From IMG/VR virus record IMGVR_UViG_3300032163_000830, positions 1-33,616 of that record: a stretch of DNA of 33,616 nt; one strand, given 5' to 3'. The notes under the pieces were generated by a model that saw only the letters and a program-made list of their open reading frames with translations, searched no databases and was not told the origin of the DNA. Shown here piece by piece: positions 24,870 to 31,840 of this stretch. Numbering within the stretch: the stretch's first letter is position 1; the number at the start of each line of letters is the position of its first letter. This DNA is from a virus. A program made the translations under genes and the position numbers.

Positions 24870-25135
24870 TAAGAGCCATAGCATATAGTAAAGTGGAGAT
24901 GACAGATCAAGAATATGCTTACTATAAAGAATTAGTAAGTCAATTTACTGACGATAAAGATAAGGGCGAAGAATTATTTAAAGGATTATTTGAATCCGAT
25001 GATGATGGATTTATAACATTAATAAGCCCCAAACAAACAATTCCGTGGGCTATTTTGTTTTTTATTCAACAATTAATGTTAAATCAAAGACTTAGAATAA
25101 TAGATGATTTAAGAAAGGAGTTAAAAAATAAATGA
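24866..25135 (+). CDS. Hypothetical protein, 89 aa
   Basis: The ATG at 24866 overlaps the previous TGA. Acidic first half (YYKELVSQFTDDKDKGEELF), then a hydrophobic patch (PWAILFFIQQLMLNQRLRII) too amphipathic to be a sure membrane segment. There is no motif. It overlaps the following gene (ATGA). Confidence 0.65.
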   Translation: MIRAIAYSKVEMTDQEYAYYKELVSQFTDDKDKGEELFKGLFESDDDGFITLISPKQTIPWAILFFIQQLMLNQRLRIIDDLRKELKNK

Positions 25136-25668
25136 GTGATAAAAACTTGACTGTTAGGGATTTATTGAATGGCAGAGATGGTAATTTTAATCCGTTAGAC
25201 ATAGATACTTCTGAAATAAAGGAGTTATCAGAAGCTATGCCTAAAGATGGCAATATAGATATCAATAATGCGGAGGTTTTAGCTACAAAATATTTAAGAG
25301 GAGCGGATATTTGTTCAGAATTATTAGCAATAGCCACCTCTTATGTATCTAAAGCTGATACTGAAAAGAAAAAAGCCTACAGTTATGCCGCTTTAATTAA
25401 GGCTTCCACACAAAATATTAAAACAGATAAGAGCAGATCTTGGTTTGCGGAGATGGACGAGGACTATATTGGTGCTTGTAATAAGTATTCAGAAGCATTA
25501 GCTTTTGCTAAATGGATAAGTAGTAAATATGATAGCTTTAATAAGATGCATTATTTGTGCAAACATATACTGAAAAGGGCATATCCGCATGAACAAGCAT
25601 CTTCTTGGAATGGAACGTTGGATGAGGAAAGTCATCAACCTAAACCGAAAACGGATGAAAGTTGGTAA
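25132..25668 (+). CDS. Hypothetical protein, 178 aa
   Basis: ATG 25132, with AAGGAG 10 bases upstream. The protein has an acidic N terminus, a helical middle (ATSYVSKADTEKKKAYSYAA; KYSEALAFAKWISSKYDSF) and a polar tail. Its position before the ssDNA-binding protein promoter and the YSYAAL-KA-N helix pattern recall small phage recombination or single-strand-associated proteins, but I cannot assign it. It is the last gene before the promoter at 25675. Confidence 0.68.
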   Translation: MSDKNLTVRDLLNGRDGNFNPLDIDTSEIKELSEAMPKDGNIDINNAEVLATKYLRGADICSELLAIATSYVSKADTEKKKAYSYAALIKASTQNIKTDKSRSWFAEMDEDYIGACNKYSEALAFAKWISSKYDSFNKMHYLCKHILKRAYPHEQASSWNGTLDEESHQPKPKTDESW

Positions 25669-25674
25669 TTTTAC

Positions 25675-25702
25675 TTGACATTTTGTGGTAGTAGTATATA
25701 AT
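25675..25702 (+). promoter_or_regulatory. Consensus sigma70-type promoter
   Basis: TTGACA at 25675-25680 and TATAAT at 25697-25702, both perfect, with a 16-base spacer. Transcription would start near 25709. It is the clearest promoter in the window and sits in a true gap upstream of the ssDNA-binding protein gene. It should be read by the host housekeeping RNA polymerase, so it may serve high early expression. Confidence 0.8.
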
Positions 25703-25725
25703 AATATATACCCGATTGCATGTAC

Positions 25726-25738
25726 GTGTTTTAAACAC
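25726..25738. repeat. 13-bp palindrome in the 5' leader (operator candidate)
   Basis: GTGTTTTAAACAC is a perfect inverted repeat with a central T, about 20-30 bases after the predicted start site of the promoter at 25675. It could bind a dimeric repressor, or a homodimer of the ssDNA-binding protein's regulator, or form a weak RNA hairpin. In an AT-rich genome chance is a real alternative. Confidence 0.35.
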
Positions 25739-25779
25739 TTAAAAGCTATAGGGTAATTTAAACAATGGAGAATTTAAAA

Positions 25780-26385
25780 ATGGATAAAGTAGTGGGCAAA
25801 CTGGAATCGTGGGCAGATGCAGACATTGGACGTAGTAATTTTATGAGACTTGAGGATGGTAGTAATCAGGTAAGATGTATTACCAGTCCGTGGCAATTTT
25901 ACATACATTGGAGTTCTGATGCTACAAATCAAAACCGTAAGGTCAAATGTGCATTAAAAGACTGCCCTTTGTGCCAGCAAGGTGAAAAGGCACAGGTTAG
26001 GTGGTATGTTGGCGTTCTTAATAGAAAGGACAGTAAGCCAGCAATAGTTGAGATGGGACCACAAATATTTAATCAGGTTTTGGCCTTATCAAAGAATATT
26101 AAATGGGGAGATCCTCGTGGATTTGATTTGGATATTCAAAAAAATCCAAAGAAAACACAACCATTATATACGGTTGTTCCAGAACCAAAAGAGAAATTAA
26201 CTTCTGAAGAAATAGCTATATGTAAGGAGTTTGTTGAAAAAATTGATCTATCAAAAATGGTAGAAACTCCTACTCCAGAAAGTGTTAGAGAGCGTCTGGG
26301 ATTGGCATCAATAAAGAAAAGTTCTGTTGTGGTAGATGATGTTTCTACATCTGATACAGAAGACTTCAATTTTGATAATGTTTAA
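25780..26385 (+). CDS. Predicted ssDNA-binding protein (gp32-like) with zinc site and acidic tail
   Basis: 201 aa. ATG 25780 has GGAG (25767-25770) nine bases upstream; the ATG at 25765 contains that box and is less likely. Conserved-looking LEDGSNQVRCITSPWQFYIH, a likely zinc site H43-x13-C57-x4-C62-x2-C65, and an OB-like strand region (QVRWYVGVLNRKDSKPAIVE) match the layout of gp32-type proteins. The C terminus is acidic (SDTEDFNFDNV), like SSB tails that recruit partner proteins. It would coat single-stranded DNA for replication and RecA recombination. A strong promoter and a downstream terminator suit a protein needed in bulk. Confidence 0.7.
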   Translation: MDKVVGKLESWADADIGRSNFMRLEDGSNQVRCITSPWQFYIHWSSDATNQNRKVKCALKDCPLCQQGEKAQVRWYVGVLNRKDSKPAIVEMGPQIFNQVLALSKNIKWGDPRGFDLDIQKNPKKTQPLYTVVPEPKEKLTSEEIAICKEFVEKIDLSKMVETPTPESVRERLGLASIKKSSVVVDDVSTSDTEDFNFDNV

Positions 26386-26400
26386 TTAAATTTAGCGGTG

Positions 26401-26440
26401 GGAGGCGGTTTTGGTAAAACGAAATCGCTTCCTCTTTTTT
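26401..26440 (+). terminator. Intrinsic terminator after the ssDNA-binding protein gene
   Basis: GGAGGCG (26401-26407) pairs with CGCTTCC (26426-26432) through one G-U pair. An inner GTTTT/AAAAC stem (26408-26412 with 26416-26420) stacks below it, and CTCTTTTTT follows (26434-26440). It ends exactly at the ATG of ruvC, so it may attenuate rather than block transcription into ruvC-dnaJ-recA. Confidence 0.7.
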
Positions 26441-27016
26441 ATGACAAAAATTTTAGCATTAGATGTATCTTCTGTGTCTTCTGGCTATGCTGTCATAGAA
26501 AATGGAGATTTGGTTAAAGATGCCTATGGTTTAATTCAGCCTGATAAAAAGCTTCCGTATGGTGCCAGATTAGTATACTTTCAAAATGAAATTAGAAGAA
26601 TAATAAAACTATATAATCCAGAAATAATAGCAATAGAAGATATATTTAAGGGTAGAAATATGCTTACCTTTAAATCATTGTCTATGTTTCGTGGAGTAGC
26701 TTTCAAAACTATTTTCGAAGAGATTAATAAAGATCCGGTTAATATTATGGCGGTGGAAGCCAGATCAACTTTGGGGCTGGATCCTTCCAAAGATAAGGCC
26801 TTTAAACAGGCAATTAAAAAATTTAAGCTTAAAGGCTTTAAATTTGAAAAAGACAATGATGTAGTCGACGCCATTATATTGGGTGTAGCTATTCATACTT
26901 TATTAAAACAAGGAATAAATGAACAATCCCTACACAGTTCTCGGCGTAAAAAAAGACGCGGATCAAAAGGAAATAAAAAGCGCCTTCCGAAAATTGGCCC
27001 TCGAATTTCATCCTGA
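26441..27016 (+). CDS. ruvC: RuvC-like Holliday junction resolvase
   Basis: 191 aa from ATG 26441. RNase H-fold motifs: [18 protein letters not shown] (D8), [14 protein letters not shown] (E66) and [16 protein letters not shown] (acidic pair), the RuvC order. It resolves four-way junctions from RecA recombination before packaging. TTG 26411 has GGAGG five bases upstream and would add ten residues (MVKRNRFLFF), but ATG 26441 matches the family start. The C-terminal tail (about residues 162-191) is highly basic ([17 protein letters not shown]) and is encoded within the first 98 bases of dnaJ in another frame. Confidence 0.88.
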   Translation: MTKILALDVSSVSSGYAVIENGDLVKDAYGLIQPDKKLPYGARLVYFQNEIRRIIKLYNPEIIAIEDIFKGRNMLTFKSLSMFRGVAFKTIFEEINKDPVNIMAVEARSTLGLDPSKDKAFKQAIKKFKLKGFKFEKDNDVVDAIILGVAIHTLLKQGINEQSLHSSRRKKRRGSKGNKKRLPKIGPRISS

Positions 27017-27926
27017 TAAAAATCCCGGAAATAAAGAGGCAGAGGAGCGATTTAAAGCAATAACCGCCGCTTATGAAGTGTTAAGCGATGCAGAAAAACG
27101 AAATAATCTTGATAAGTATGGGGATGAAAAAGGCGCATCATATCAACAAAATGTAAATATAAATGATATATTTGGTTTTGATCTTGATCAGATATTTGGT
27201 ATGGGGCATAAGAAAAGAAATATCGGGCAAGATATACACAAAAGTATAGATATAGATTTTATGGAAGCCGTATTAGGTTGTTCTAAAAATATTACTATAG
27301 AAAGACCAGAATTTTGTGCTGCTTGTAATGGAAGTGGTGCCAAAGACAATACGAGTATAATAAATTGTAGTTCTTGTAATGGAAACGGCAAAGTAGGCTA
27401 TAGACAAGGTGGAATGCAGATATTACAAACTTGTGGGTTATGTTATGGAACTGGCAAAAAAATATTAGAGAAGTGCCCACATTGTTTTGGTGTTGGAAAT
27501 AAAATTAGAAAAGAAAGTATTAAAGTTACTATACCTACTGGTGTTGATGATGGAAATATTTTAAGATTATTAGGAAAAGGTGCTCCAAACGATATAGGAG
27601 ATAATTATGGTAATTTGTATTTATCAATAGGCATTAGAACACATAATAAATTTAAGAGAATAGGTTTGAATATTCAAGCAGAAGAGGAAGTAAATTATAT
27701 TGATGCTATTTTAGGAACCAAAATTGATATCAATACTATTTATGGTAGAGAGAAAATAATAATACCGCCAGGAACGCAACCTAATGCTGCTATAAAAATA
27801 GATGGCAAAGGTATAGTTAAGAGTAAATTTAAAGGCGACCATCTTATATTTGTAAAGATAAAATTGCCTAAAAAGGTTTCGGATGAAGAGAAAGAATTAT
27901 TAAATAAATTAAAAGTGTATCTATAA
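26919..27926 (+). CDS. dnaJ: DnaJ (Hsp40 co-chaperone)
   Basis: 335 aa. The J domain is at 1-70 with HPD at 31-33. The Gly/Phe linker is very short ([16 protein letters not shown]). Four zinc-binding CxxCxGxG repeats follow ([32 protein letters not shown]), then two C-terminal beta-sandwich domains ([16 protein letters not shown]..., [18 protein letters not shown]). This is a full type I DnaJ, somewhat shorter than the 376 aa of E. coli. It stimulates DnaK ATPase and delivers substrates. No dnaK is in this window, so it probably drives host DnaK. The ATG lies inside ruvC (98-base overlap). Confidence 0.94.
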   Translation: MNNPYTVLGVKKDADQKEIKSAFRKLALEFHPDKNPGNKEAEERFKAITAAYEVLSDAEKRNNLDKYGDEKGASYQQNVNINDIFGFDLDQIFGMGHKKRNIGQDIHKSIDIDFMEAVLGCSKNITIERPEFCAACNGSGAKDNTSIINCSSCNGNGKVGYRQGGMQILQTCGLCYGTGKKILEKCPHCFGVGNKIRKESIKVTIPTGVDDGNILRLLGKGAPNDIGDNYGNLYLSIGIRTHNKFKRIGLNIQAEEEVNYIDAILGTKIDINTIYGREKIIIPPGTQPNAAIKIDGKGIVKSKFKGDHLIFVKIKLPKKVSDEEKELLNKLKVYL

Positions 27927-27940
27927 AGTAGGGGTAAGAT

Positions 27941-29035
27941 ATGGCGCAAAAATCAATGGCAGAAATATGGAAGCAGTTAGAGAAGCAACATGGCGAAGAG
28001 GGGCTGTTTGTAGGAAGTAATGATAATTACTCTTATTCTGATTCAATATCAACGGGTAGTATTGCTCTTGATGATGCTTTGGGTATTTGGGGTATTCCGA
28101 AGGGACATGTGGTTCAATATTCTGGTTTCCCATCTTCTGGGAAAACTCTATTAAGCTACACCACAATAGCTGAATGGCAGAAAAAAGATACAAAAAATTG
28201 GGCCATGTTTATAGATGCAGAATATTCTTATGATCAACAATGGGCCAAATCATTGGGTGTAGATACTGATAGATTATATGTATATAAAGAAAATAGTGGC
28301 AAAGAAATATTCGATCGATTAGTTGGCGTTCAAAATAAAGGTAGCACTGGTAAAGCCAAAAAGGGCGTTTTAGATTTGGAAATTGAAATGAGTGGCACCG
28401 GTTTGGGTGTTATAGTGTTGGACAGCATTGCGGCCATGCAACCTCCAGTGGAGGAGGCAAGTTTGGTAGACGGTCAAGACATGGCGGCGATGGCGAGATT
28501 TTTACCCAAAGCTTTAAGACGGCTTACACCAATGCTAAGCGCTACGGGGATAGTATTTATAGCTATAAATCAGATCAGAATGAAACCCGGAGTTATGTAC
28601 GGAAATCCAGAGGAAAGCCCAGGAGGAACTGCTTTAAAACACGCATGCTCTCAAATGATCAATTTGGCTAAAATGTCTGGAAAAGACTCAAAAATAGAGG
28701 AAGGGAAAGAGCAAATTGGACATCATGTAAGAGCCAAAGTTGATAAAAACAAGAAAAGTGCCCCTTTTCGAACGGCAGAGTTTGCCATAGAATATTTAAG
28801 GGGAATAGTCAATAGAAACGAAGAAGTTTTGGAATTGGGTGTAAGATATGGCGTTATATTGAGACCAAATAACAGAACTTATGAGTTAGATGATGTAAAG
28901 TATAATGGTAAAGATACTTTGATAGAGGCTCTAAAAGATTTATCACTTCAAGAATCTGTTATAACAAGATCAAAAGAGGCAAGAGCTAATAATGTTAAGG
29001 TATCTGCGTTGATTGAAGAAGAGAATGAGGAATAA
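27941..29035 (+). CDS. recA: RecA-like recombinase
   Basis: 364 aa. It has an SISTGSIALDDALG N-terminal core start and Walker A GFPSSGKT (62-69). Then come WAMFIDAEYSYD, Walker B GVIVLDSIAAM, PKALRRLTPMLSATGIVFIAINQIR (L2 region) and GGTALKHACSQMI. It catalyses strand exchange in homologous recombination and replication-fork repair. It is nearer to bacterial/phage RecA than to T4 UvsX in overall look. The acidic C terminus (SALIEEENEE) is typical of RecA. It works with the SSB (25780), Mre11/Rad50 and RuvC. Start ATG 27941 has GGGG upstream. Confidence 0.93.
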   Translation: MAQKSMAEIWKQLEKQHGEEGLFVGSNDNYSYSDSISTGSIALDDALGIWGIPKGHVVQYSGFPSSGKTLLSYTTIAEWQKKDTKNWAMFIDAEYSYDQQWAKSLGVDTDRLYVYKENSGKEIFDRLVGVQNKGSTGKAKKGVLDLEIEMSGTGLGVIVLDSIAAMQPPVEEASLVDGQDMAAMARFLPKALRRLTPMLSATGIVFIAINQIRMKPGVMYGNPEESPGGTALKHACSQMINLAKMSGKDSKIEEGKEQIGHHVRAKVDKNKKSAPFRTAEFAIEYLRGIVNRNEEVLELGVRYGVILRPNNRTYELDDVKYNGKDTLIEALKDLSLQESVITRSKEARANNVKVSALIEEENEE

Positions 29036-30183
29036 TGCCTAAAAAACATACTTTTGAATATGTAAAAAATAAAATAAAAAGTATGGGTGGAATTCTCATA
29101 AGTAAGAGTTATTTAAATAATACTCAAAAATTAAAAATAATATGCGATAAGAAACACAAAATACAGATGTGTTTTGCTGAAATACAAGATGGAAGTTGGT
29201 GTAAGAAATGTTCAGACATAGCTAAGAGTAAAAGATACGCTTTGCCATATAATTTTGTCAAGCAAGAAATAGAGAAGCACGGTGGAACTCTTATATCTAA
29301 GGAATATATTAATGATTCAACCAGCTTGGAGATTATGTGTGCTGAAAAACACAATTTTAAAACAACTTATGATACTATTAGATCTGGATCATGGTGTGCT
29401 GTTTGTGCAAATATAAACAGAAGTAAAAAATTATCGTATACCTATGATTTTGTTAAAAATACAATAGAACAAAAAGGTGGAATATTACGCTCTAAAGAAT
29501 ATTCCGGTTGTAAGAAAAAAATATCTATACTATGTGGAGTTGGACATATATTTGATATGACTTTTGATAGTATTATGACTGGCTATTGGTGTCGTAAATG
29601 TGCCTCTATTAAAAATGGAAAAAAGATAGCGCATACATATGAGTTTATTAAGGATATTGTAGAAAAACACGGTGGGATCTTGATAACTAAAGAATATACA
29701 AATGCTCGCACTACTTTAAAAATAATATGCGATAAGGGACACGCGTTTGAAACTAATTATGCCAGAATTGGAATAAATGGAAGTTGGTGTAGTTATTGCC
29801 CGGCAAGCAAAGCACAAACTAAATTAAAAATTATATTAGATGAACTATTGAAAACAGAAATACTTCAAAATTATAAAAAATTTGATTGGCTTAAAAACAC
29901 AAAGACCGGTTTGAAATTAGAAATTGACTTGTGGGTGCCGGAATTAAAATTAGCGATAGAATATGATGGTGAACAACATTTTACTCCAGTATGTTTTGGT
30001 GGAATAACCAAGAAAGAAGCATCTAAAAATCTGGAACAAACTAAATACTTGGATCATATCAAAAATAATTTAATAAAAAATAATTCAAGTGATATTAAGT
30101 ATTTTGTTAGATTTAATTATAAAGAAGATATAACCGAAGAATATATTAGAGAAAAATTAAAAAAATATAGAATTATGTATTAA
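29035..30183 (+). CDS. Free-standing homing endonuclease: four zinc-finger repeats plus EDxHD nuclease
   Basis: 382 aa paralogue of the gene at 2498. Four repeats of about 62 residues carry the same pattern (GGxLxSKEY, then KIxCxxxH, SWCxxC, SWCAVC, YWCRKC, SWCSYC). The nuclease domain has EID (E296, D298) and IEYDGEQHF (E309, D311, H315) with identical spacing. The C-terminal part shares DIKYFVRFNYK with the other copy. One more finger than its paralogue suggests repeat-number change altering target recognition. It is inserted right after recA (TAATG), a favoured site for such elements. Confidence 0.83.
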   Translation: MPKKHTFEYVKNKIKSMGGILISKSYLNNTQKLKIICDKKHKIQMCFAEIQDGSWCKKCSDIAKSKRYALPYNFVKQEIEKHGGTLISKEYINDSTSLEIMCAEKHNFKTTYDTIRSGSWCAVCANINRSKKLSYTYDFVKNTIEQKGGILRSKEYSGCKKKISILCGVGHIFDMTFDSIMTGYWCRKCASIKNGKKIAHTYEFIKDIVEKHGGILITKEYTNARTTLKIICDKGHAFETNYARIGINGSWCSYCPASKAQTKLKIILDELLKTEILQNYKKFDWLKNTKTGLKLEIDLWVPELKLAIEYDGEQHFTPVCFGGITKKEASKNLEQTKYLDHIKNNLIKNNSSDIKYFVRFNYKEDITEEYIREKLKKYRIMY

Positions 30184-30196
30184 AGAGGAGTAAATT

Positions 30197-30619
30197 ATGT
30201 TAATAGCTTGTAATAATAAAAAATGTATGCAACACAGTGATGCTAAATTAAATACGACATCAATGGAAGTTATATGTGCTGCTTGTAATAATCCCATAAC
30301 TAATATCACGGAATCAATGAAAAGAGCACTTAAAAGTTTTGGACAGACAATAAAGGAAAATGCCAAAAAAGCATTTGTTATGGCCTGTAAGAATTGTAAC
30401 GCCAATAGAGAGGTTGTCATGAGTAATGGTGGAGAAACTGTATGCAAGGTATGCAAAGGTGCTATAAAGGTTCACACAGCAATGAAACAGGCAATAAAGG
30501 AATTTGGTGAAAAAGAAGAGCCAGTGGTAGCAGTAACAACTCTATCTGATACTACCACAGCAGAGTCTCCAGTTAAAGTAAAAAAACCCCGCCAACCTAA
30601 AGCATCTGTTAAGCAATGA
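30197..30619 (+). CDS. Double zinc-ribbon protein, 140 aa
   Basis: Two similar halves: a CNNKKC / CAACNNPI pair, then CKNCNAN / CKVCKGAIK, each followed by an amphipathic helix (ESMKRALKSFGQTIKE; TAMKQAIKEFGEKEE). This looks like an internal duplication of a zinc ribbon plus helix. The C-terminal tail is Pro/Lys-rich (VKVKKPRQPKASVKQ) and probably nucleic-acid binding. It overlaps the Toprim primase gene (ATGATG), so it may act with the primase or as its zinc partner. Function unproven. Confidence 0.7.
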   Translation: MLIACNNKKCMQHSDAKLNTTSMEVICAACNNPITNITESMKRALKSFGQTIKENAKKAFVMACKNCNANREVVMSNGGETVCKVCKGAIKVHTAMKQAIKEFGEKEEPVVAVTTLSDTTTAESPVKVKKPRQPKASVKQ

Positions 30620-31347
30620 TGAGTGACCTATTTTATGATAAATTGGTAGATGTATGTCATAGATTCTTATATGAAGATAAATATATCCTAAATTATATCC
30701 AAAATAGAGGATTATCAGAAGCTACTATTAAAAAGTATAAAATAGGATCTTTTCCTAAAGATTTAAGAAGATTATTCAAGTATATACATCCAGAAGATCT
30801 AAGAAAGAATAATATAGTTTGGAATGCTGATACCAGTCCATTCAAAAAATATCCAGTTGTTATACCAATTAGAGATATTCATGGTAAAGCTATAGCCATA
30901 GGATGTAGAACACTTCTTTCAGATAATGAACGAAAAATATTGGGTATTCCTAAATATAGAAATAGTAGTTATTCAAAAACATCTCATTTGTTCTGTTTGG
31001 AACAATCTATTAATTATATAAGAGAAAGTAATCAAGTATTCGTAGTAGAAGGTTATTTTGATGCTATTTCAGCTCATCAAAGGGATATTAAGAATGTGGT
31101 TGCTGCCTGCGGAACAGCATTCTCTAATAGACAATTAATTACATTATCACGATATACCAATAATATTTGTTTACTTTTTGACAATGATGAGCCTGGAATT
31201 ACAAGTTCTAAAAAGATATTAAGTAAATTAATATATAAAGATGGGCTAAATTTAGAATGCCAATTTACTCCGGCTGAGTATAAAGATTTGGATGAGTTTT
31301 TAGTAAATAATGGGAATTTTGATATTTTCATTAAATCTGATCGATAA
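30616..31347 (+). CDS. Primase Toprim core (DnaG catalytic domain) without zinc domain
   Basis: 243 aa. The N-terminal part (YILNYIQNRGLSEATIKKYK) matches the start of the DnaG RNA polymerase domain (YL-RGLS-E-I-F-IG). Next come PVVIPIRDIHGKAIAIGCRT, then the Toprim motifs VVEGYFDA (E145, D149) and LLFDNDEPG (D189, D191). No CHC2 finger and no DnaB-binding C-terminal domain are present. The missing finger is encoded at 7050. Together the two genes total about 450 residues, equal to DnaG without its helicase-binding end. It would synthesise RNA primers for DnaE. ATG 30616 or 30619 may start it. Confidence 0.87.
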   Translation: MMSDLFYDKLVDVCHRFLYEDKYILNYIQNRGLSEATIKKYKIGSFPKDLRRLFKYIHPEDLRKNNIVWNADTSPFKKYPVVIPIRDIHGKAIAIGCRTLLSDNERKILGIPKYRNSSYSKTSHLFCLEQSINYIRESNQVFVVEGYFDAISAHQRDIKNVVAACGTAFSNRQLITLSRYTNNICLLFDNDEPGITSSKKILSKLIYKDGLNLECQFTPAEYKDLDEFLVNNGNFDIFIKSDR

Positions 31348-31359
31348 TTGGGAGAGATT

Positions 31360-31821
31360 ATGCCTAAACACTTTACTTGTAGTAAGTCTGGCGATTTAGA
31401 TATAGTGCCAAGTAATTTTATTGAAATAACTATAGATCCGAGTTTATTAAATAATTTTGCTAATGAAGATGGTATGAATGCATATTTTAATAGTTATACA
31501 AATTCAGAAGATTTCCAAAAACTTCGATTAGAGTTGGTTAAGGAAGTTTTATTTATAATAGATAATAATTTAACTGAAAGACAAAGACAGGTTATAAAAA
31601 TGACCTATTTAGAAGATAAAACCCAAAATGAAATATCTGATCAGCTCGGCAAACACCAAACTACTATACACAAAATATTACAGGGCAATATAGATTATAA
31701 CAATAACAAAAAACGATATGGTGGAGCTTTAAAGAAAATAAGAAAACTATGCTCTAATAATATGAAGATTAAAGAAATATTACTTAAAATGAGAGAAAAG
31801 AAAGAAGAATACACAGAATAA
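31360..31821 (+). CDS. Sigma region 4-like helix-turn-helix protein, 153 aa
   Basis: ATG 31360 follows GGGAGAG and is preferred over an upstream TTG. The central part (LTERQRQVIKMTYLEDKTQN, EISDQLGKHQTTIHKIL) is a clear sigma-70 region 4-like HTH that binds -35 DNA. It is preceded by an unrecognised 70 residues lacking region 2 and followed by a basic helix. It may be a small sigma factor, anti-sigma or transcription regulator. It lies between the primase core and IF3, perhaps one co-expressed unit. Confidence 0.75.
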   Translation: MPKHFTCSKSGDLDIVPSNFIEITIDPSLLNNFANEDGMNAYFNSYTNSEDFQKLRLELVKEVLFIIDNNLTERQRQVIKMTYLEDKTQNEISDQLGKHQTTIHKILQGNIDYNNNKKRYGGALKKIRKLCSNNMKIKEILLKMREKKEEYTE

Positions 31822-31840
31822 ATGAGGAGATAATTATTTA

